Shown here in pieces: positions 1 through 9,083 of a DNA stretch of 39,015 nt. The stretch's first letter is position 1; each line of letters starts with the position of its first letter. The translations under genes and the position numbers were made by a program. This DNA is from Clostridiales bacterium. GTDB taxonomy: Bacteria > Bacillota > Clostridia > Saccharofermentanales > DTU023. The DNA lies in assembly GCA_028724525.1 (NCBI GenBank), contig JAQYCV010000015.1, forward strand, positions 1-39,015, written 5' to 3'. A model generated the notes under the pieces. The model searched no databases. It was not told where the DNA came from and worked only from the letters and a program-made list of their open reading frames with translations.

Positions 1-156
1 GATGTTATGCTCTTGGATGAAGCTACCCAGGTCCTCTGGAAGGCTGGCATCTATGCAGAAAATGGTATGGGTTGCACAGGACCTGTTATTAAGGTTAATG
101 ATGCTAAGCTGGAGCAAGCCCATAAGATCTTGGTTGATGCAGGCTACGCCCAATAA
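1..156 (+). CDS. C-terminal fragment, probable glycine/sarcosine/betaine reductase component C alpha subunit (GrdD-like)
   Basis: The window begins inside this reading frame; the last 51 codons are present and end in TAA at 154-156. The peptide contains LWKAGIYAENGMGCTGPVIK and ends in DAGYAQ. From memory this resembles the C-terminal end of GrdD, the PlsX-like subunit of component C, which with GrdC forms the acetyl-transfer part of Grd reductases and releases acetyl phosphate. The assignment rests on one short motif and on context: selenium genes follow and a Grd component B operon lies 35 kb away. With only 51 residues another enzyme cannot be excluded. A strong hairpin follows the stop, so the gene is probably the last of its operon. 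Confidence 0.5.
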   Translation, partial: DVMLLDEATQVLWKAGIYAENGMGCTGPVIKVNDAKLEQAHKILVDAGYAQ

Positions 157-184
157 AGGCATGCTTAATCACTAACGACTATTC

Positions 185-218
185 AAGGGGCTGTCTCAGG
201 ACTTTGAGACAGCCCCTT
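185..218 (+). terminator. Strong hairpin after the grdD-like gene
   Basis: A perfect 14-bp inverted repeat (185-198 with 205-218) encloses the six-base loop GGACTT. It lies 29 bases after the stop of the first gene and before the next start. No clear T-run follows, so it may work as an RNA-stabilising stem as much as an intrinsic terminator. Confidence 0.6.
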
Positions 219-250
219 GCTCATGATAAAAGCGAGGAAACCCTCTTGCG

Positions 251-1153
251 ATGAAATATGCAGTGATCGATATCGGCTCAAACACGGTACGCCTCAATAT
301 TTATGACCTGGATCAGGCGGGGAGGCTTGACCCTCTTCTCAGTAAAAAGCATGTGGCCGGCTTGGCATCTTATGTAGACAATGGCCTGCTCTCTCAAAAG
401 GGCATAGATAAGTTGATCCGCATCCTAGGCTCTTTTCAACGGATCTGCCAAACTTTTGCAATCGATAAAGTGATCGCCTTCGCTACAGCCTCCTTGCGCT
501 ATGTGGCTAATAGGGATGAGGTTATTGCCTCTGTCCAACCCTTAACAGGCCTCACCATAGAACTCATCTCTGGTGAAGACGAGGCCTGGTACGGTTACCA
601 GGGCATCCTGCATGACTATGACATCCATGAGGGCATCATTGTAGATATAGGAGGCGGCTCCTGCGAACTCACTTTAATTCAAGACCGGGATGTGGTCTAT
701 GCCCAATCCTTAGCGGCGGGATCCCTTTCGCTTTACAAAAAATTCTGTTCCCGCTTACTTCCCGCCCCGGAAGAAGTGGAACAAATTTCTAGCTATGTGC
801 AAGGTCTGCTTGAACAGAGTGGCCTGCCTCAGCCTGACCACAGGCTCCCTATTTATGGAGTAGGGGGAACCCTGCGGGCGACTGGTAATCTTTGTCAAGA
901 ATATTTAGGTCTGGAGTCTAGTCAGCAGATCAGCCAGGATGATATTAAGGTCTTGTCCAAGGCCCTTCTAGCTGAGGAGAGTGAAGCTATGAGAACCCTC
1001 CTCCAGGTCTCACCGGAGCGGGTGCATACCATTTGCCCAGGTATCCTTATGTTGCTAGCTATCTTGACCTATTCGGGAGCCCAGGAGCTATTGATTAGCG
1101 ACAAGGGGGTGCGGGAAGGGATCCTGCTTTCTAAGCTAGCGGCAGGCTACTAA
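251..1153 (+). CDS. Ppx/GppA family phosphatase (exopolyphosphatase-like)
   Basis: A 300-residue protein of the sugar kinase/Hsp70/actin fold family that hydrolyses polyphosphate or pppGpp in the cytoplasm. Visible family signatures are AVIDIGSNTVRL at the N-terminus (phosphate loop 1), FATASLRYVANRDEV, the acidic SGEDEAWYGYQGI motif, VDIGGGSCEL (phosphate loop 2) and YGVGGTLRA. The length equals the two-lobed catalytic core; the C-terminal HD-like extension of long Ppx enzymes is absent. The ATG at 251 is preceded by GAGGA about ten bases upstream. It ends five bases from the convergent permease gene. Polyphosphate and pppGpp activity cannot be separated by sequence reading; the bifunctional Rel enzyme encoded near 27 kb makes either plausible. 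Confidence 0.88.
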   Translation: MKYAVIDIGSNTVRLNIYDLDQAGRLDPLLSKKHVAGLASYVDNGLLSQKGIDKLIRILGSFQRICQTFAIDKVIAFATASLRYVANRDEVIASVQPLTGLTIELISGEDEAWYGYQGILHDYDIHEGIIVDIGGGSCELTLIQDRDVVYAQSLAAGSLSLYKKFCSRLLPAPEEVEQISSYVQGLLEQSGLPQPDHRLPIYGVGGTLRATGNLCQEYLGLESSQQISQDDIKVLSKALLAEESEAMRTLLQVSPERVHTICPGILMLLAILTYSGAQELLISDKGVREGILLSKLAAGY

Positions 1154-1158
1154 TCTGC

Positions 1159-2406
1159 CTACTCATAGCGCAAGGCGTCTATGGGATGCATACGGGCTGC
1201 TTTCTTGGCGGGGGCTATACCAAAAACTAGGCCGATCGCCGCAGAAAACAGCAAGGCAGCAACAGACCAGGTTGGGCTAAAGAGAGGCCTGATCTTTAAA
1301 TACATTGCGAGCACTTTAGCCAGCAGTAGGCCAAGTCCCAAGCCGATGAGACCACCTAAGCTGGTCAGAATAATAGCCTCACTTAAAAATTGTAGCTCTA
1401 TATCAGCAGGTGTTGCTCCCAGGGCCTTACGAATACCTATCTCACGTGTGCGCTCTGTGACATTCACCAGCATGATATTCATCACCCCGATTCCTCCAAC
1501 AATTAAGGAAATAGAGGCCACAACAGAAATAAAGGCTGCCATCAGGGTCATGGTTGAGGTGAATTGGTCCACCATCCCGGACATGGACCGCATCCTGTAG
1601 GCCCCCTGGCCCTCACTGTTGTGCCTGCGCTCTAAGATCTTAACCGCCCGGTTACCCACAGACTCAGACAGGGCGGGATCTTCCGCCATGATAGCCAGGA
1701 TACTGATGTTGACCTCAGACCCGGTGATCCGCGCCACACTTTCCAGGGGAATAAACAGACTGATGGGGGCCATGTCCTCCTTGCCTTTCAAGCTCCCAGT
1801 CGTTAAATTGGTGATGACCTCCAAGCTGTCAAAAGTGCCCACACCCACGATATGTAAGCGGGCGCTGGAGCCTCCATACAATTCGATATTGATATCTTGT
1901 TCTAAGGCTTGAGAGGGGTCACCAAAAACGGTGGTAGCCGTATAGGCATCAATTAAAGCATTGGTCAGGCCATCCTGATAATCCAAAGGACCGAGAGAAC
2001 GCCCGTACTGCATATTCGGGGTCAACATATTAAAGCCATCATTATCGATGCCGTAGAGGTTCAGGGTTCTGCTGGGGCCGGTTCCCACTTTAGCGGATCC
2101 TAAGTGGTAGCTGAGAGGTGCTGCATAGCGGATGTTGGCGACCTCACGCCGAATGGCCTGGACATCTGCCAGACTAATTTCGGCGCCTTTTTCTGATAAA
2201 GAGAAGTCGGGCAAGACTAAAACGGTAGAGGCGCCAATTTCTTCGAAATTTCCCAGCATAGCCTCTTGGGCTCCTTGCCCAACAGCGACAATGCTGATGA
2301 CAGAGGCAATGCCCACAATGATCCCCAACATGGTGAGGAGGGTCCGCATATAATTAATGCGGAGGGAAGCAAAGGCAAGCCGCATGCTTTCTTTGAGCTT
2401 ATTCAT
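1159..2406 (-). CDS. MacB/FtsX-type ABC transporter permease
   Basis: A 415-residue permease. One N-terminal transmembrane helix (about residues 22-43) is followed by a large extracytoplasmic MacB-PCD-like domain and three C-terminal helices of the FtsX fold. The signature NVTERTREIGIRKALGAT and the ending KKAARMHPIDALRYE are typical of MacB/YknZ-like proteins. The start was set at ATG 2404-2406, because the longer reading frame adds 53 residues that lie inside the ATPase gene and look non-native. The chosen start overlaps the ATPase stop by 8 bp, implying translational coupling. With the ATPase and the adaptor upstream it should form a tripartite mechanotransmission exporter for a peptide, antibiotic or lipid; the substrate is unknown. 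Confidence 0.9.
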   Translation of the reverse strand: MNKLKESMRLAFASLRINYMRTLLTMLGIIVGIASVISIVAVGQGAQEAMLGNFEEIGASTVLVLPDFSLSEKGAEISLADVQAIRREVANIRYAAPLSYHLGSAKVGTGPSRTLNLYGIDNDGFNMLTPNMQYGRSLGPLDYQDGLTNALIDAYTATTVFGDPSQALEQDINIELYGGSSARLHIVGVGTFDSLEVITNLTTGSLKGKEDMAPISLFIPLESVARITGSEVNISILAIMAEDPALSESVGNRAVKILERRHNSEGQGAYRMRSMSGMVDQFTSTMTLMAAFISVVASISLIVGGIGVMNIMLVNVTERTREIGIRKALGATPADIELQFLSEAIILTSLGGLIGLGLGLLLAKVLAMYLKIRPLFSPTWSVAALLFSAAIGLVFGIAPAKKAARMHPIDALRYE

Positions 2407-3190
2407 GCGGTGCCTGCCTTTTGATGTCCTCGAGAGGGTTTCTTCCAGCTTGCAAGTAAGCCTTGTCCAGCTTCGTATAGCTTTGATCAGATGTGGACAT
2501 TTCTTGAATATGACCATCCAGAATGCTGAGCCGGCGGCCAGCCCGGGCCGCCGCGCTTTCATCATGGGTAATCAGGACAATTGTACGGCCCCGAGCAATC
2601 AGCTCGTCGAAAAAGCCTAAGACCTCTTGAGCGGAGTGGGAGTCCAAATTACCTGTAGGTTCATCGGCCAAGAGCAGGGCGGGGTCATTGATCAAGGCCC
2701 GGGCAATGGCCCCTCTTTGTTTTTGCCCGCCGGATAGTTCTGTCGGCTTGTGCCAGGCATAGTCTGCAAGCCCCACTTGATCGAGGAAGTCCAAAGCCTT
2801 AGCCCGCCTTTGCTGCTCGCCTACATTGGCATAAAAGAGGGGGAGGGCAACATTATCCAAGAGGCTGAGGTCTGGCAAGAGGTTAAAGGACTGAAATACA
2901 AAACCGATAAAGCGGTTACGATAATGGGCCTTGGCTTCTTCACTGAGGGTGGAGACATCTTCGCCTGCCAGCTTATAGCTACCCTGATCTAAGCTATCCA
3001 AGAGGCCGATGATATTCATGCAGGTCGATTTGCCGGACCCTGAAGGGCCGACAATGGCGACATATTCCCCGGGCCATACCTCTAAATTGAGGTCGGTCAG
3101 CGCCTGGTAGACCACTTGGCCCGTGCGGTAAGTCTTACCCACTCCCTGCAATTGAATGAGCGCTTGGCCACTCGCTTTACTCATGGTCAT
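2399..3190 (-). CDS. MacB-type ABC transporter ATP-binding protein
   Basis: A 263-residue cytoplasmic ATPase of the LolD/MacB/YknY class. It has a Walker [10 protein letters not shown] at about residues 48-56, the Q-loop in [10 protein letters not shown], the signature [15 protein letters not shown] near 152-165, Walker [13 protein letters not shown] and the switch histidine in LITHDE. It drives the permease encoded immediately downstream (8 bp overlap). Its start overlaps the end of the adaptor gene by 14 bp; a second ATG six bases further in (3184) is an equally possible start. The C-terminal tail of roughly 30 residues after the ABC core is longer than usual but unremarkable. Confidence 0.92.
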   Translation of the reverse strand: MTMSKASGQALIQLQGVGKTYRTGQVVYQALTDLNLEVWPGEYVAIVGPSGSGKSTCMNIIGLLDSLDQGSYKLAGEDVSTLSEEAKAHYRNRFIGFVFQSFNLLPDLSLLDNVALPLFYANVGEQQRRAKALDFLDQVGLADYAWHKPTELSGGQKQRGAIARALINDPALLLADEPTGNLDSHSAQEVLGFFDELIARGRTIVLITHDESAAARAGRRLSILDGHIQEMSTSDQSYTKLDKAYLQAGRNPLEDIKRQAPHE

Positions 3191-5291
3191 GAGTCTCCAT
3201 CAACTTGACTTTTTGTCCAGGTACCAGGCCAGACAAGGCATTGAAGACAACTTTTTCACCCGGTTCAAGACCTGATTGAATCTCTACTAGATCTTCCCCA
3301 ATCAGGCCAATGCTAATGGGTTTCACGCAGATTCTGTTGTCCTCATCTACATAGTAGACCTGGTATTGATCACGATCCTGGAGGAGGGCTTCCACAGGGA
3401 TGGCAAGTACTTGATCAACATGTGCGACCTCTACCTCACAGCCAATGTCAAAACCGATAGTCAGCCTTTGAAGGTCCGGCCCCTCAAGACTCATGCGGAT
3501 CAGGACTTTGGGATCATTGCCTGCTATGCCGGATGCCAAGCTACCTAACTGTCCGGCCAAGCCCAAGTCGGCACTCAGTTCACCCAAATTTGCTAATTTG
3601 GATTCATCTGTGGCAATAGCGGACTTATAAGTAAGCTCACCATAGAGATTGAGGTCCTCATAGACAAAACGGACCTTTTGGCCAACTTGCAGGCGGCCAG
3701 CATCTGCTTTGCCCACCCGGCAACTAGCCTCCAGGGTCTCATTATCTAGTAGCAAGAGCTCAAGACTCCCTGCTTCCGGCTTATCTCCTTTGGCGATAGG
3801 CAGGCTGGCGACTAAGCCATCTATCTCTGCCTTGACGGTATAGGCTTTTTTGTCCACCATCTCTTGCAGGCCCGCTATGCGATCTTCCAAGTCAGCCTTT
3901 TTAGTTTGTCCCTGTCCCTGGCTCATTTGCAAAAGCGCAAGGAGCATAGCAGGATCGGGACTATCACCAGGGGCCTCTCCGGTAGCAGCAGGGTACTTAG
4001 CCAGCACTAGGGGATGGTTGGCCAGGGACAAGGCCTCTGCGTAGGCGGGGCCAGGATTGCTTAGCTGAATAGGAGGAAGGGCTTGATCTTGTTGGGCCTG
4101 AGGGCCCTCCTCTGATTCTGAACTTTGATCTAGAGCTGGCTCAGACTCTCCATCCAAATTCTGGCCTGACTCGGGATGATCTGCTGCATTATCAGGACCT
4201 GCCGGGTCAGGCTCTGGATCCTCCTGGCCAGGGTTTTCTTCTGGCGTTTGGGGGTCGGGATTTTGCTCTGGCTTTCCAGCAGGATCAGGTTCTGGCGCTT
4301 GTTCTGCTTCGGAGGGATTTGGCTTCTCAGGAGGAATGTCAACGGAGGGGATATCGGATGCTTGGCTGTCATCTTCGGGAGGGGTTGGCAAGGGGACTTC
4401 AGGCCACCCGCCCTTCCCAAGCTGGTCCAAAATTTCTGTTAGTTTTTCCAGATACTCCATCTGTTTTAGAGCCTGGTCTCGGATGCCTTCCAGCTGCTTA
4501 CGATCTATATCGCTCAGTCCCTCGGCCTTCTGTAAAAGCTTATTTGCCGTGTCCAAGATATTGGATACTTGCTGGTAAAGAGCGCGGTTCTGGGCAAGCA
4601 ACTGGTACAAGTTAGCTGCTGAGAGCTCGGTGATTCCTGAGCTTGAAAACTGGAAGGCCAGACTGGTCATCTCGTCCATTAGGGTCTTGCTGGAGTCGAG
4701 GCTTCCATGCAGGGACTTTAGAATATCCGGAATTTGTCCCTTGTCTAAGCTTTGTTTGGCTAGGGCAGACCAATCCTTCACTCCCTCTGGTAGGAGGGAA
4801 GCGATGATCGAGTCAGCAGAAGGCATACTCATCCCCAGATCTTGCCCCAAACTGTGGGCAAGATCAAGGAGAGCATCCTGATAAGTCTGTAACCTGGCTT
4901 CTTCGTCTTCCTCTATTTTCTTGAGGTCATTTTGGGCCTTGCGGAGTTGCTGACGAACATCCCGGCTACTGTAGCGGAAGAGGGGATCTCCCTGCTTGAC
5001 CTGGTCGCCTTCTTTGACCATGACTTCTTCTATTTCTAGCCCCCAATCTGAGCTAATAATTTGGCTAGATTTGGCCTCGACCTTGGCAGTGAGATTGAGG
5101 GTGCGGTTGAAAGAAGCAGGCTCCGCCTCCACCAGGCTAACTTTGGGTCTGCTGTTATATTCCTTGACTTGTTTATAGCCTGTATAAGCCCCCACAAAAA
5201 GGCAGATGATTAGAATAATGGCTATGTTCTTCTTAAGTTTTGTATCTGTGCCTCTTTTGATCGTTTCATTCTGCTTATTTTCACTATTCAT
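3177..5291 (-). CDS. HlyD/MacA-like membrane fusion (adaptor) protein with an acidic Pro-rich insert
   Basis: A 704-residue adaptor of an ABC exporter. A basic N-terminus precedes one membrane segment (about residues 22-40, IAIILIICLFVGAYTGY), followed by a lipoyl-like half (EVMVKEGDQVKQGDPLFRY), a long helical region, the second lipoyl half, a beta-barrel and a C-terminal HlyD domain ending near VPGQKVKL. The start is ATG 5289-5291 with AGGAGG nine bases upstream; an in-frame GTG seven codons earlier overlaps that ribosome-binding site. Unusual is a tract at about residues 296-410 that is almost only Glu, Asp, Pro, Ser and Gln, placed in the helical hairpin that normally bridges to a partner. 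MacA-type adaptors are usually about 350-450 residues, so this one is very large. It is the first gene of the three-gene leftward operon. Confidence 0.88.
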   Translation of the reverse strand: MNSENKQNETIKRGTDTKLKKNIAIILIICLFVGAYTGYKQVKEYNSRPKVSLVEAEPASFNRTLNLTAKVEAKSSQIISSDWGLEIEEVMVKEGDQVKQGDPLFRYSSRDVRQQLRKAQNDLKKIEEDEEARLQTYQDALLDLAHSLGQDLGMSMPSADSIIASLLPEGVKDWSALAKQSLDKGQIPDILKSLHGSLDSSKTLMDEMTSLAFQFSSSGITELSAANLYQLLAQNRALYQQVSNILDTANKLLQKAEGLSDIDRKQLEGIRDQALKQMEYLEKLTEILDQLGKGGWPEVPLPTPPEDDSQASDIPSVDIPPEKPNPSEAEQAPEPDPAGKPEQNPDPQTPEENPGQEDPEPDPAGPDNAADHPESGQNLDGESEPALDQSSESEEGPQAQQDQALPPIQLSNPGPAYAEALSLANHPLVLAKYPAATGEAPGDSPDPAMLLALLQMSQGQGQTKKADLEDRIAGLQEMVDKKAYTVKAEIDGLVASLPIAKGDKPEAGSLELLLLDNETLEASCRVGKADAGRLQVGQKVRFVYEDLNLYGELTYKSAIATDESKLANLGELSADLGLAGQLGSLASGIAGNDPKVLIRMSLEGPDLQRLTIGFDIGCEVEVAHVDQVLAIPVEALLQDRDQYQVYYVDEDNRICVKPISIGLIGEDLVEIQSGLEPGEKVVFNALSGLVPGQKVKLMETHDHE

Positions 5292-5352
5292 AGGGTGTAG
5301 CCTCCTAGTCACTGGGGTAAGCTATGTTCCTAATAGGGTCCCGTGTATAAGG

Positions 5353-5358
5353 TATAAT
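5353..5358 (+). promoter_or_regulatory. Candidate -10 element upstream of selD
   Basis: A perfect TATAAT lies 61 bases before the selD start, in the 127-bp divergent gap between the export operon and selD. No good -35 hexamer is seen at 16-18 bp, so this is only a candidate. Confidence 0.3.
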
Positions 5359-5418
5359 AATTAAAGTAAGTCTTTTCCACCAGGGACAATGGGGGGAATT
5401 TGTGAGAAAGGTAAGCCT

Positions 5419-6498
5419 ATGTCTAAATCATGTAGCTTGAAAAAAGATTATTGGGGTGACGGCCCTATTAAATTAACTAGCTTAACCAAGGCAGGGGGCT
5501 GAGGGGCCAAATTAGGACCGGAGGTCCTATCTGATATCTTGTCCGGTATCCCCAAGATTCCAGATCCCAACTTGGTTTTGGGTTTTGAATCTTCCGATGA
5601 TGCCGCCGTTTATCGCGTAGAAGGTGACCTTTGCCTGATCCATACGGTAGATTTCTTTCCCCCCATCGTCGATGACCCCTATGAATTTGGCCAGGTGGCC
5701 GCGGCTAACTCCCTCTCCGATATTTATGCCATGGGGGGGAGACCTGTCTCTGCCCTCAATGTCTTCTGTATTCCTGGAGATATGGACCATGAGCGGGTGA
5801 CGAAGCCCCTGCTCCTGGGTGGAGCAGACAAGGCAGCAGAAGCTGGCATTAATATTTCTGGCGGCCATACCTTAGAAGATACCGAGCCCAAGTACGGCTT
5901 GTCGGTGGTCGGTGTGGCCCGTGAAAGTGAGATATTAGCAAATGGGGGTGCCCGTCCAGGTGACCTCCTGATCCTGACCAAACCACTGGGCTCTGGCATC
6001 TTAACAACAGCGGACAAGGTGGGTCTCTTGACCCCTGAAGAACATAAGGATCTGGTGGCCGTGATGGCTGCTCTCAACCGTTGGCCCGCCGAGCAGATTA
6101 AAGGCTTGGACGTGACATCTTGTACGGATATTACGGGCTTTGGCTTGGTTGGGCATGGGGCGGAAATGGCAGCTGCTTCGGGCTTGACCTTCGAAATCTA
6201 TACAGATTCCCTCCCCCTGCAAAGGAATGCCCTGGAAATGGCCCGAGATGGCATCATTCCGGCGGGAGCCTACAAAAATCGTCAATTTATGGCAGGCCGC
6301 TACAAGACGGATAAGGGGATGGACCTAGCCTTGGAAGATGTTTGCTTTGACCCCCAAACCTCGGGTGGCCTCCTCTATTCCATGAGTAAAGAAGCCAGTT
6401 TAGTTTTCCTGGACCGCTGTAAGACAGCCGGCCTTGGTGCCTGGATTGTCGGTCAAGTGCTGGAGCGGGAAGATGTAGATATTAAGCTGCTGGCCTGA
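5419..6498 (+). CDS. selD: Selenide, water dikinase SelD, itself a selenoprotein (UGA-encoded Sec28)
   Basis: SelD makes selenophosphate from selenide and ATP, the Se donor for Sec synthesis. The full frame runs from ATG 5419 through an in-frame TGA at 5500-5502 to TGA 6496-6498, giving 359 residues. The N-terminus reads KLTSLTKAGGUGAKLGPEVL. Sec28 and Lys31 match the spacing of catalytic Cys17 and Lys20 in E. coli SelD, so the TGA falls exactly at the active site. A 7-bp hairpin 17 nt downstream fits a bacterial SECIS. Further SelD motifs are GFESSDDAAVYRV, HTVDFFPP, ANSLSDIYAMGG and ISGGHTLED. A caller that stops at TGA would start at TTG 5539 and lose the active site. The gene ends one base from the convergent cysteine desulfurase gene. 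Confidence 0.97.
5513..5529 (+). promoter_or_regulatory. Bacterial SECIS-like hairpin in selD
   Basis: A perfect 7-bp stem (5513-5519 with 5523-5529) carries the three-base loop GGA. The loop begins 17 nt after the UGA at 5500-5502, inside the window known for bSECIS elements bound by SelB, and has G at its start. Confidence 0.8.
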
Positions 6499-6499
6499 A

Positions 6500-7762
6500 C
6501 TAGCTCTTAGGGCAGATTTTTTTCAGGGCTTGCAGGCAATAAGTCACTTGCTCTTGGGTATTTTTGGGGCCAAAAGAAAAGCGGACGGAGGCTTCAGGGA
6601 AGCTCCCCAAACTTTGGTGGGCCCGGGGGGCGCATTGGAGGCCAGTCCGGGTCATAATGCCGTATTGGCTTTCCAAAGCGAAGGCAACCTCCGCATTATC
6701 TAAGTCTAAAAAGTCCAGGGATACCACGGGAAAACGCGGTGGCAATTCCCCGATGTGGCTGAGGCCCGCAGCCCTTGCTTGTTTTGCCAAATCCAGGGAG
6801 GCCTGGCAGGCCTCAGGGCCTAAGCCCAGTAGCTTTACCTGGCTGGGAGACCAGAGGGCTTGGCAAGCCTGAATAAAATCTTGGGTCAGCTGCATTTCAT
6901 GCTCAAAAGATTTAAAAGGGTCTTCCTGTTTCAAAAGCAGGTTCACCGCATAGCCTAAGCCTAGTATTCCCGGAAGGTTTAAAGTGCCTGCTTCAAAGCG
7001 GTCGGGCAGGTGAGGAGGCATCTCTTCTGAATCTGAGAAGGAACCTGTCCCTCCTGCAATGAGGGGGTCCATGACTGTAGCGAGTTCATCGCTTAAGAGC
7101 ACGCCGCCAATCCCTTGGGGTCCCTTGAGCCCCTTGTGGCCCGTGAAACAAAAGGCATCTGCCTGGAAGGCTTGGGTATCGAAGGGGAGATGGCCGGCAA
7201 TCTGTGCCGCGTCAATAACATAGAAGAGGCCATGCTGGCGGGCAATTTTTCCTAGTTCTACCAGGGGCAGGGCCGTACCGGAGACATTAGAGGCTCCGGT
7301 AAAGACGAGGGCCCGTGTCTTGGGACTGATGAGATCCTCCACGCGAGCCGGATCTAATTGGCCATTTTCTTGACATTGAGCGATTTTAACCTTTACCCCT
7401 TTTGCCTCTAGCTGGTACAAGGGCCGCATCACGGCATTGTGCTCCATGGAAGAGCAAATGACCTCGTCTCCTGGGCGTAAAAAGCCCTTCAAGACGAGAT
7501 TAAGCGAATGGGTCACGTTATTGGTAAAGACTATATTGCGAAAGTTAGGGAAGTTAAAATAGTCTGCTAGGGCCTTGCGGGCACCCAGGACTCCCATCGC
7601 CGTTTCTTCGGCGCCTGGGTAATGACCGCGGCCAATATTGTAACCTCCTGCCTCAAAGTAGGCGGCAATCACCTGGCCTAAGCCTTCCGCTTTGGGCGAC
7701 GAGGTAGAGGCATTATCAAAATAGATAGACGCCTTGCAGGCTTCGCTCTTGTCTTGCATCAT
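6500..7762 (-). CDS. Class V aminotransferase, cysteine desulfurase / selenocysteine lyase-like
   Basis: A 420-residue PLP enzyme of the NifS/CsdA group that removes S or Se from Cys or Sec. It shows YFDNASTSSPK at the N-terminus, the PLP-stacking MEHNA motif, the cofactor aspartate in VIDAAQIAG (D184), the Schiff-base lysine in FTGHKGLKGPQG (K210) and the catalytic cysteine in TRTGLQCAPRAH (C377). The RTGLQCAPxAH form is familiar from the cysteine desulfurase subfamily found beside selenium genes in Clostridia. AAGGAGTG precedes the double ATG at 7762/7759. Its position between selD and yedE suggests that it delivers selenium to SelD; a general sulfur role cannot be excluded. Confidence 0.9.
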   Translation of the reverse strand: MMQDKSEACKASIYFDNASTSSPKAEGLGQVIAAYFEAGGYNIGRGHYPGAEETAMGVLGARKALADYFNFPNFRNIVFTNNVTHSLNLVLKGFLRPGDEVICSSMEHNAVMRPLYQLEAKGVKVKIAQCQENGQLDPARVEDLISPKTRALVFTGASNVSGTALPLVELGKIARQHGLFYVIDAAQIAGHLPFDTQAFQADAFCFTGHKGLKGPQGIGGVLLSDELATVMDPLIAGGTGSFSDSEEMPPHLPDRFEAGTLNLPGILGLGYAVNLLLKQEDPFKSFEHEMQLTQDFIQACQALWSPSQVKLLGLGPEACQASLDLAKQARAAGLSHIGELPPRFPVVSLDFLDLDNAEVAFALESQYGIMTRTGLQCAPRAHQSLGSFPEASVRFSFGPKNTQEQVTYCLQALKKICPKS

Positions 7763-7959
7763 AAATCACTCCTTAGCCCGATAGGCTTCACTTTCTTTAT
7801 ATTTTAAGCTATCTGGGCATTTCTTGCTGGACCCAAGGTTGGCCATAGATTATTGCTATCAAAATGCCATACCTATAGTTTTTTGCGATATATAAGGCTG
7901 AACTTTCTGAGACTAGACTAAACTTAAAGAGCCGTCAATATGACGTATAGGAGGTTTTT

Positions 7960-9021
7960 ATGTCAAAATCTAAAGAGACTGTGAGCCTAATTATTACCGG
8001 CGCACTCATAGGTATTATTGCGATTGTCTTGATGATCAATGGCAACCCCGGCAACATGGGTTTTTGCATCGCTTGCTTTATTCGCGATACAGCTGGCGCG
8101 CTTAAACTGCACTCAGCACCTGTCGTGCAATACCTGCGCCCTGAAGTAATTGGGATCATCCTCGGTTCTTTCCTTATTTCTTTAGGCACTAAAGAATTTA
8201 AGGTACGTGGTGGTTCTTCTCCTGCTATCCGTTTCTTCCTGGGCCTTATGATCAGCATTGGCGCCCTCGTATTCCTGGGTTGCCCCCTGCGCATGGTCCT
8301 GCGGATGTCTGCTGGTGACCTCAATGCCTGGGTCGGCTTAATCGGATTTGTAGCGGGTGTCTATGTGGGAACCCTCTTCCTCAAACAAGGTTTCTCTCTC
8401 AACCGTGCCCACACCCTCTCCGTAGCTGAAGGCGGCGTTATGCCCCTCTTCCAGCTGGTCCTCCTGGCAATCCTCGTATGTGCTCCTGCAGCCCTGGCCT
8501 TCTCTGAAAAGGGCCCCGGCTCCATGCATGCTCCTTTAGCCCTTTCTCTGGGTCTCGCCTTAGTCGTTGGCGTAGTGGCTCAGAGATCTCGTATTTGCCA
8601 AGCAGGCGGTATCCGTGACGTCATCATGTTTAAAGATCCTACCCTGCTCTGGGGCTCACTCGCCCTCCTGGTTGTTGCCCTCATCGCCAACATGGTGAAT
8701 GGCAGCTTTAACCTGGGCTTTGCGGGTCAGCCTATCGCCCACACCGAATGGCTGTGGAATATCCTGGGCCTCTTTATTGTTGGCCTGGCCTCCACCTACC
8801 TGGGTGGCTGCCCCATGCGTCAGCTGGTCCTGACCGGTACAGGCAACACAGACTCTGCCATCACCTATGTAGGTATGCTAGTCGGCGCCGCTTTCGCCCA
8901 CAACTTTGGCCTGGCTTCCTCTGGCGAAGGCACCACAGCCAATGGCCGTATCGCTACTATCTGCATTATCGTTATCCTCTTAGCCCTTGGTTTCTTCAAC
9001 AGCAAGAAGGCTAAAGCCTAA
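7960..9021 (+). CDS. yedE: YedE-type selenium metabolism membrane protein
   Basis: A 353-residue, strongly hydrophobic protein with about nine or ten membrane segments, belonging to the YeeE/YedE (sulfur transport) family. Conserved cysteine sites are visible: NMGFCIACFIRDTAG, LGCPLRM, SRICQAGGIRDV and YLGGCPMRQLV. Family members in selenium loci are thought to import or handle a selenium compound, by analogy with the thiosulfate transporter YeeE. AGGAGG lies seven bases before the ATG. It is followed by a TusA-like protein gene, the usual cytosolic partner of YeeE/YedE. Transport in this organism is inferred from context. Confidence 0.88.
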   Translation: MSKSKETVSLIITGALIGIIAIVLMINGNPGNMGFCIACFIRDTAGALKLHSAPVVQYLRPEVIGIILGSFLISLGTKEFKVRGGSSPAIRFFLGLMISIGALVFLGCPLRMVLRMSAGDLNAWVGLIGFVAGVYVGTLFLKQGFSLNRAHTLSVAEGGVMPLFQLVLLAILVCAPAALAFSEKGPGSMHAPLALSLGLALVVGVVAQRSRICQAGGIRDVIMFKDPTLLWGSLALLVVALIANMVNGSFNLGFAGQPIAHTEWLWNILGLFIVGLASTYLGGCPMRQLVLTGTGNTDSAITYVGMLVGAAFAHNFGLASSGEGTTANGRIATICIIVILLALGFFNSKKAKA

Positions 9022-9083
9022 GCTCATCGCTTATCTGGAATAGCCTGGCCTTTTCAAGGCCTTGGCAAAGAAAGAAGGTTTAT

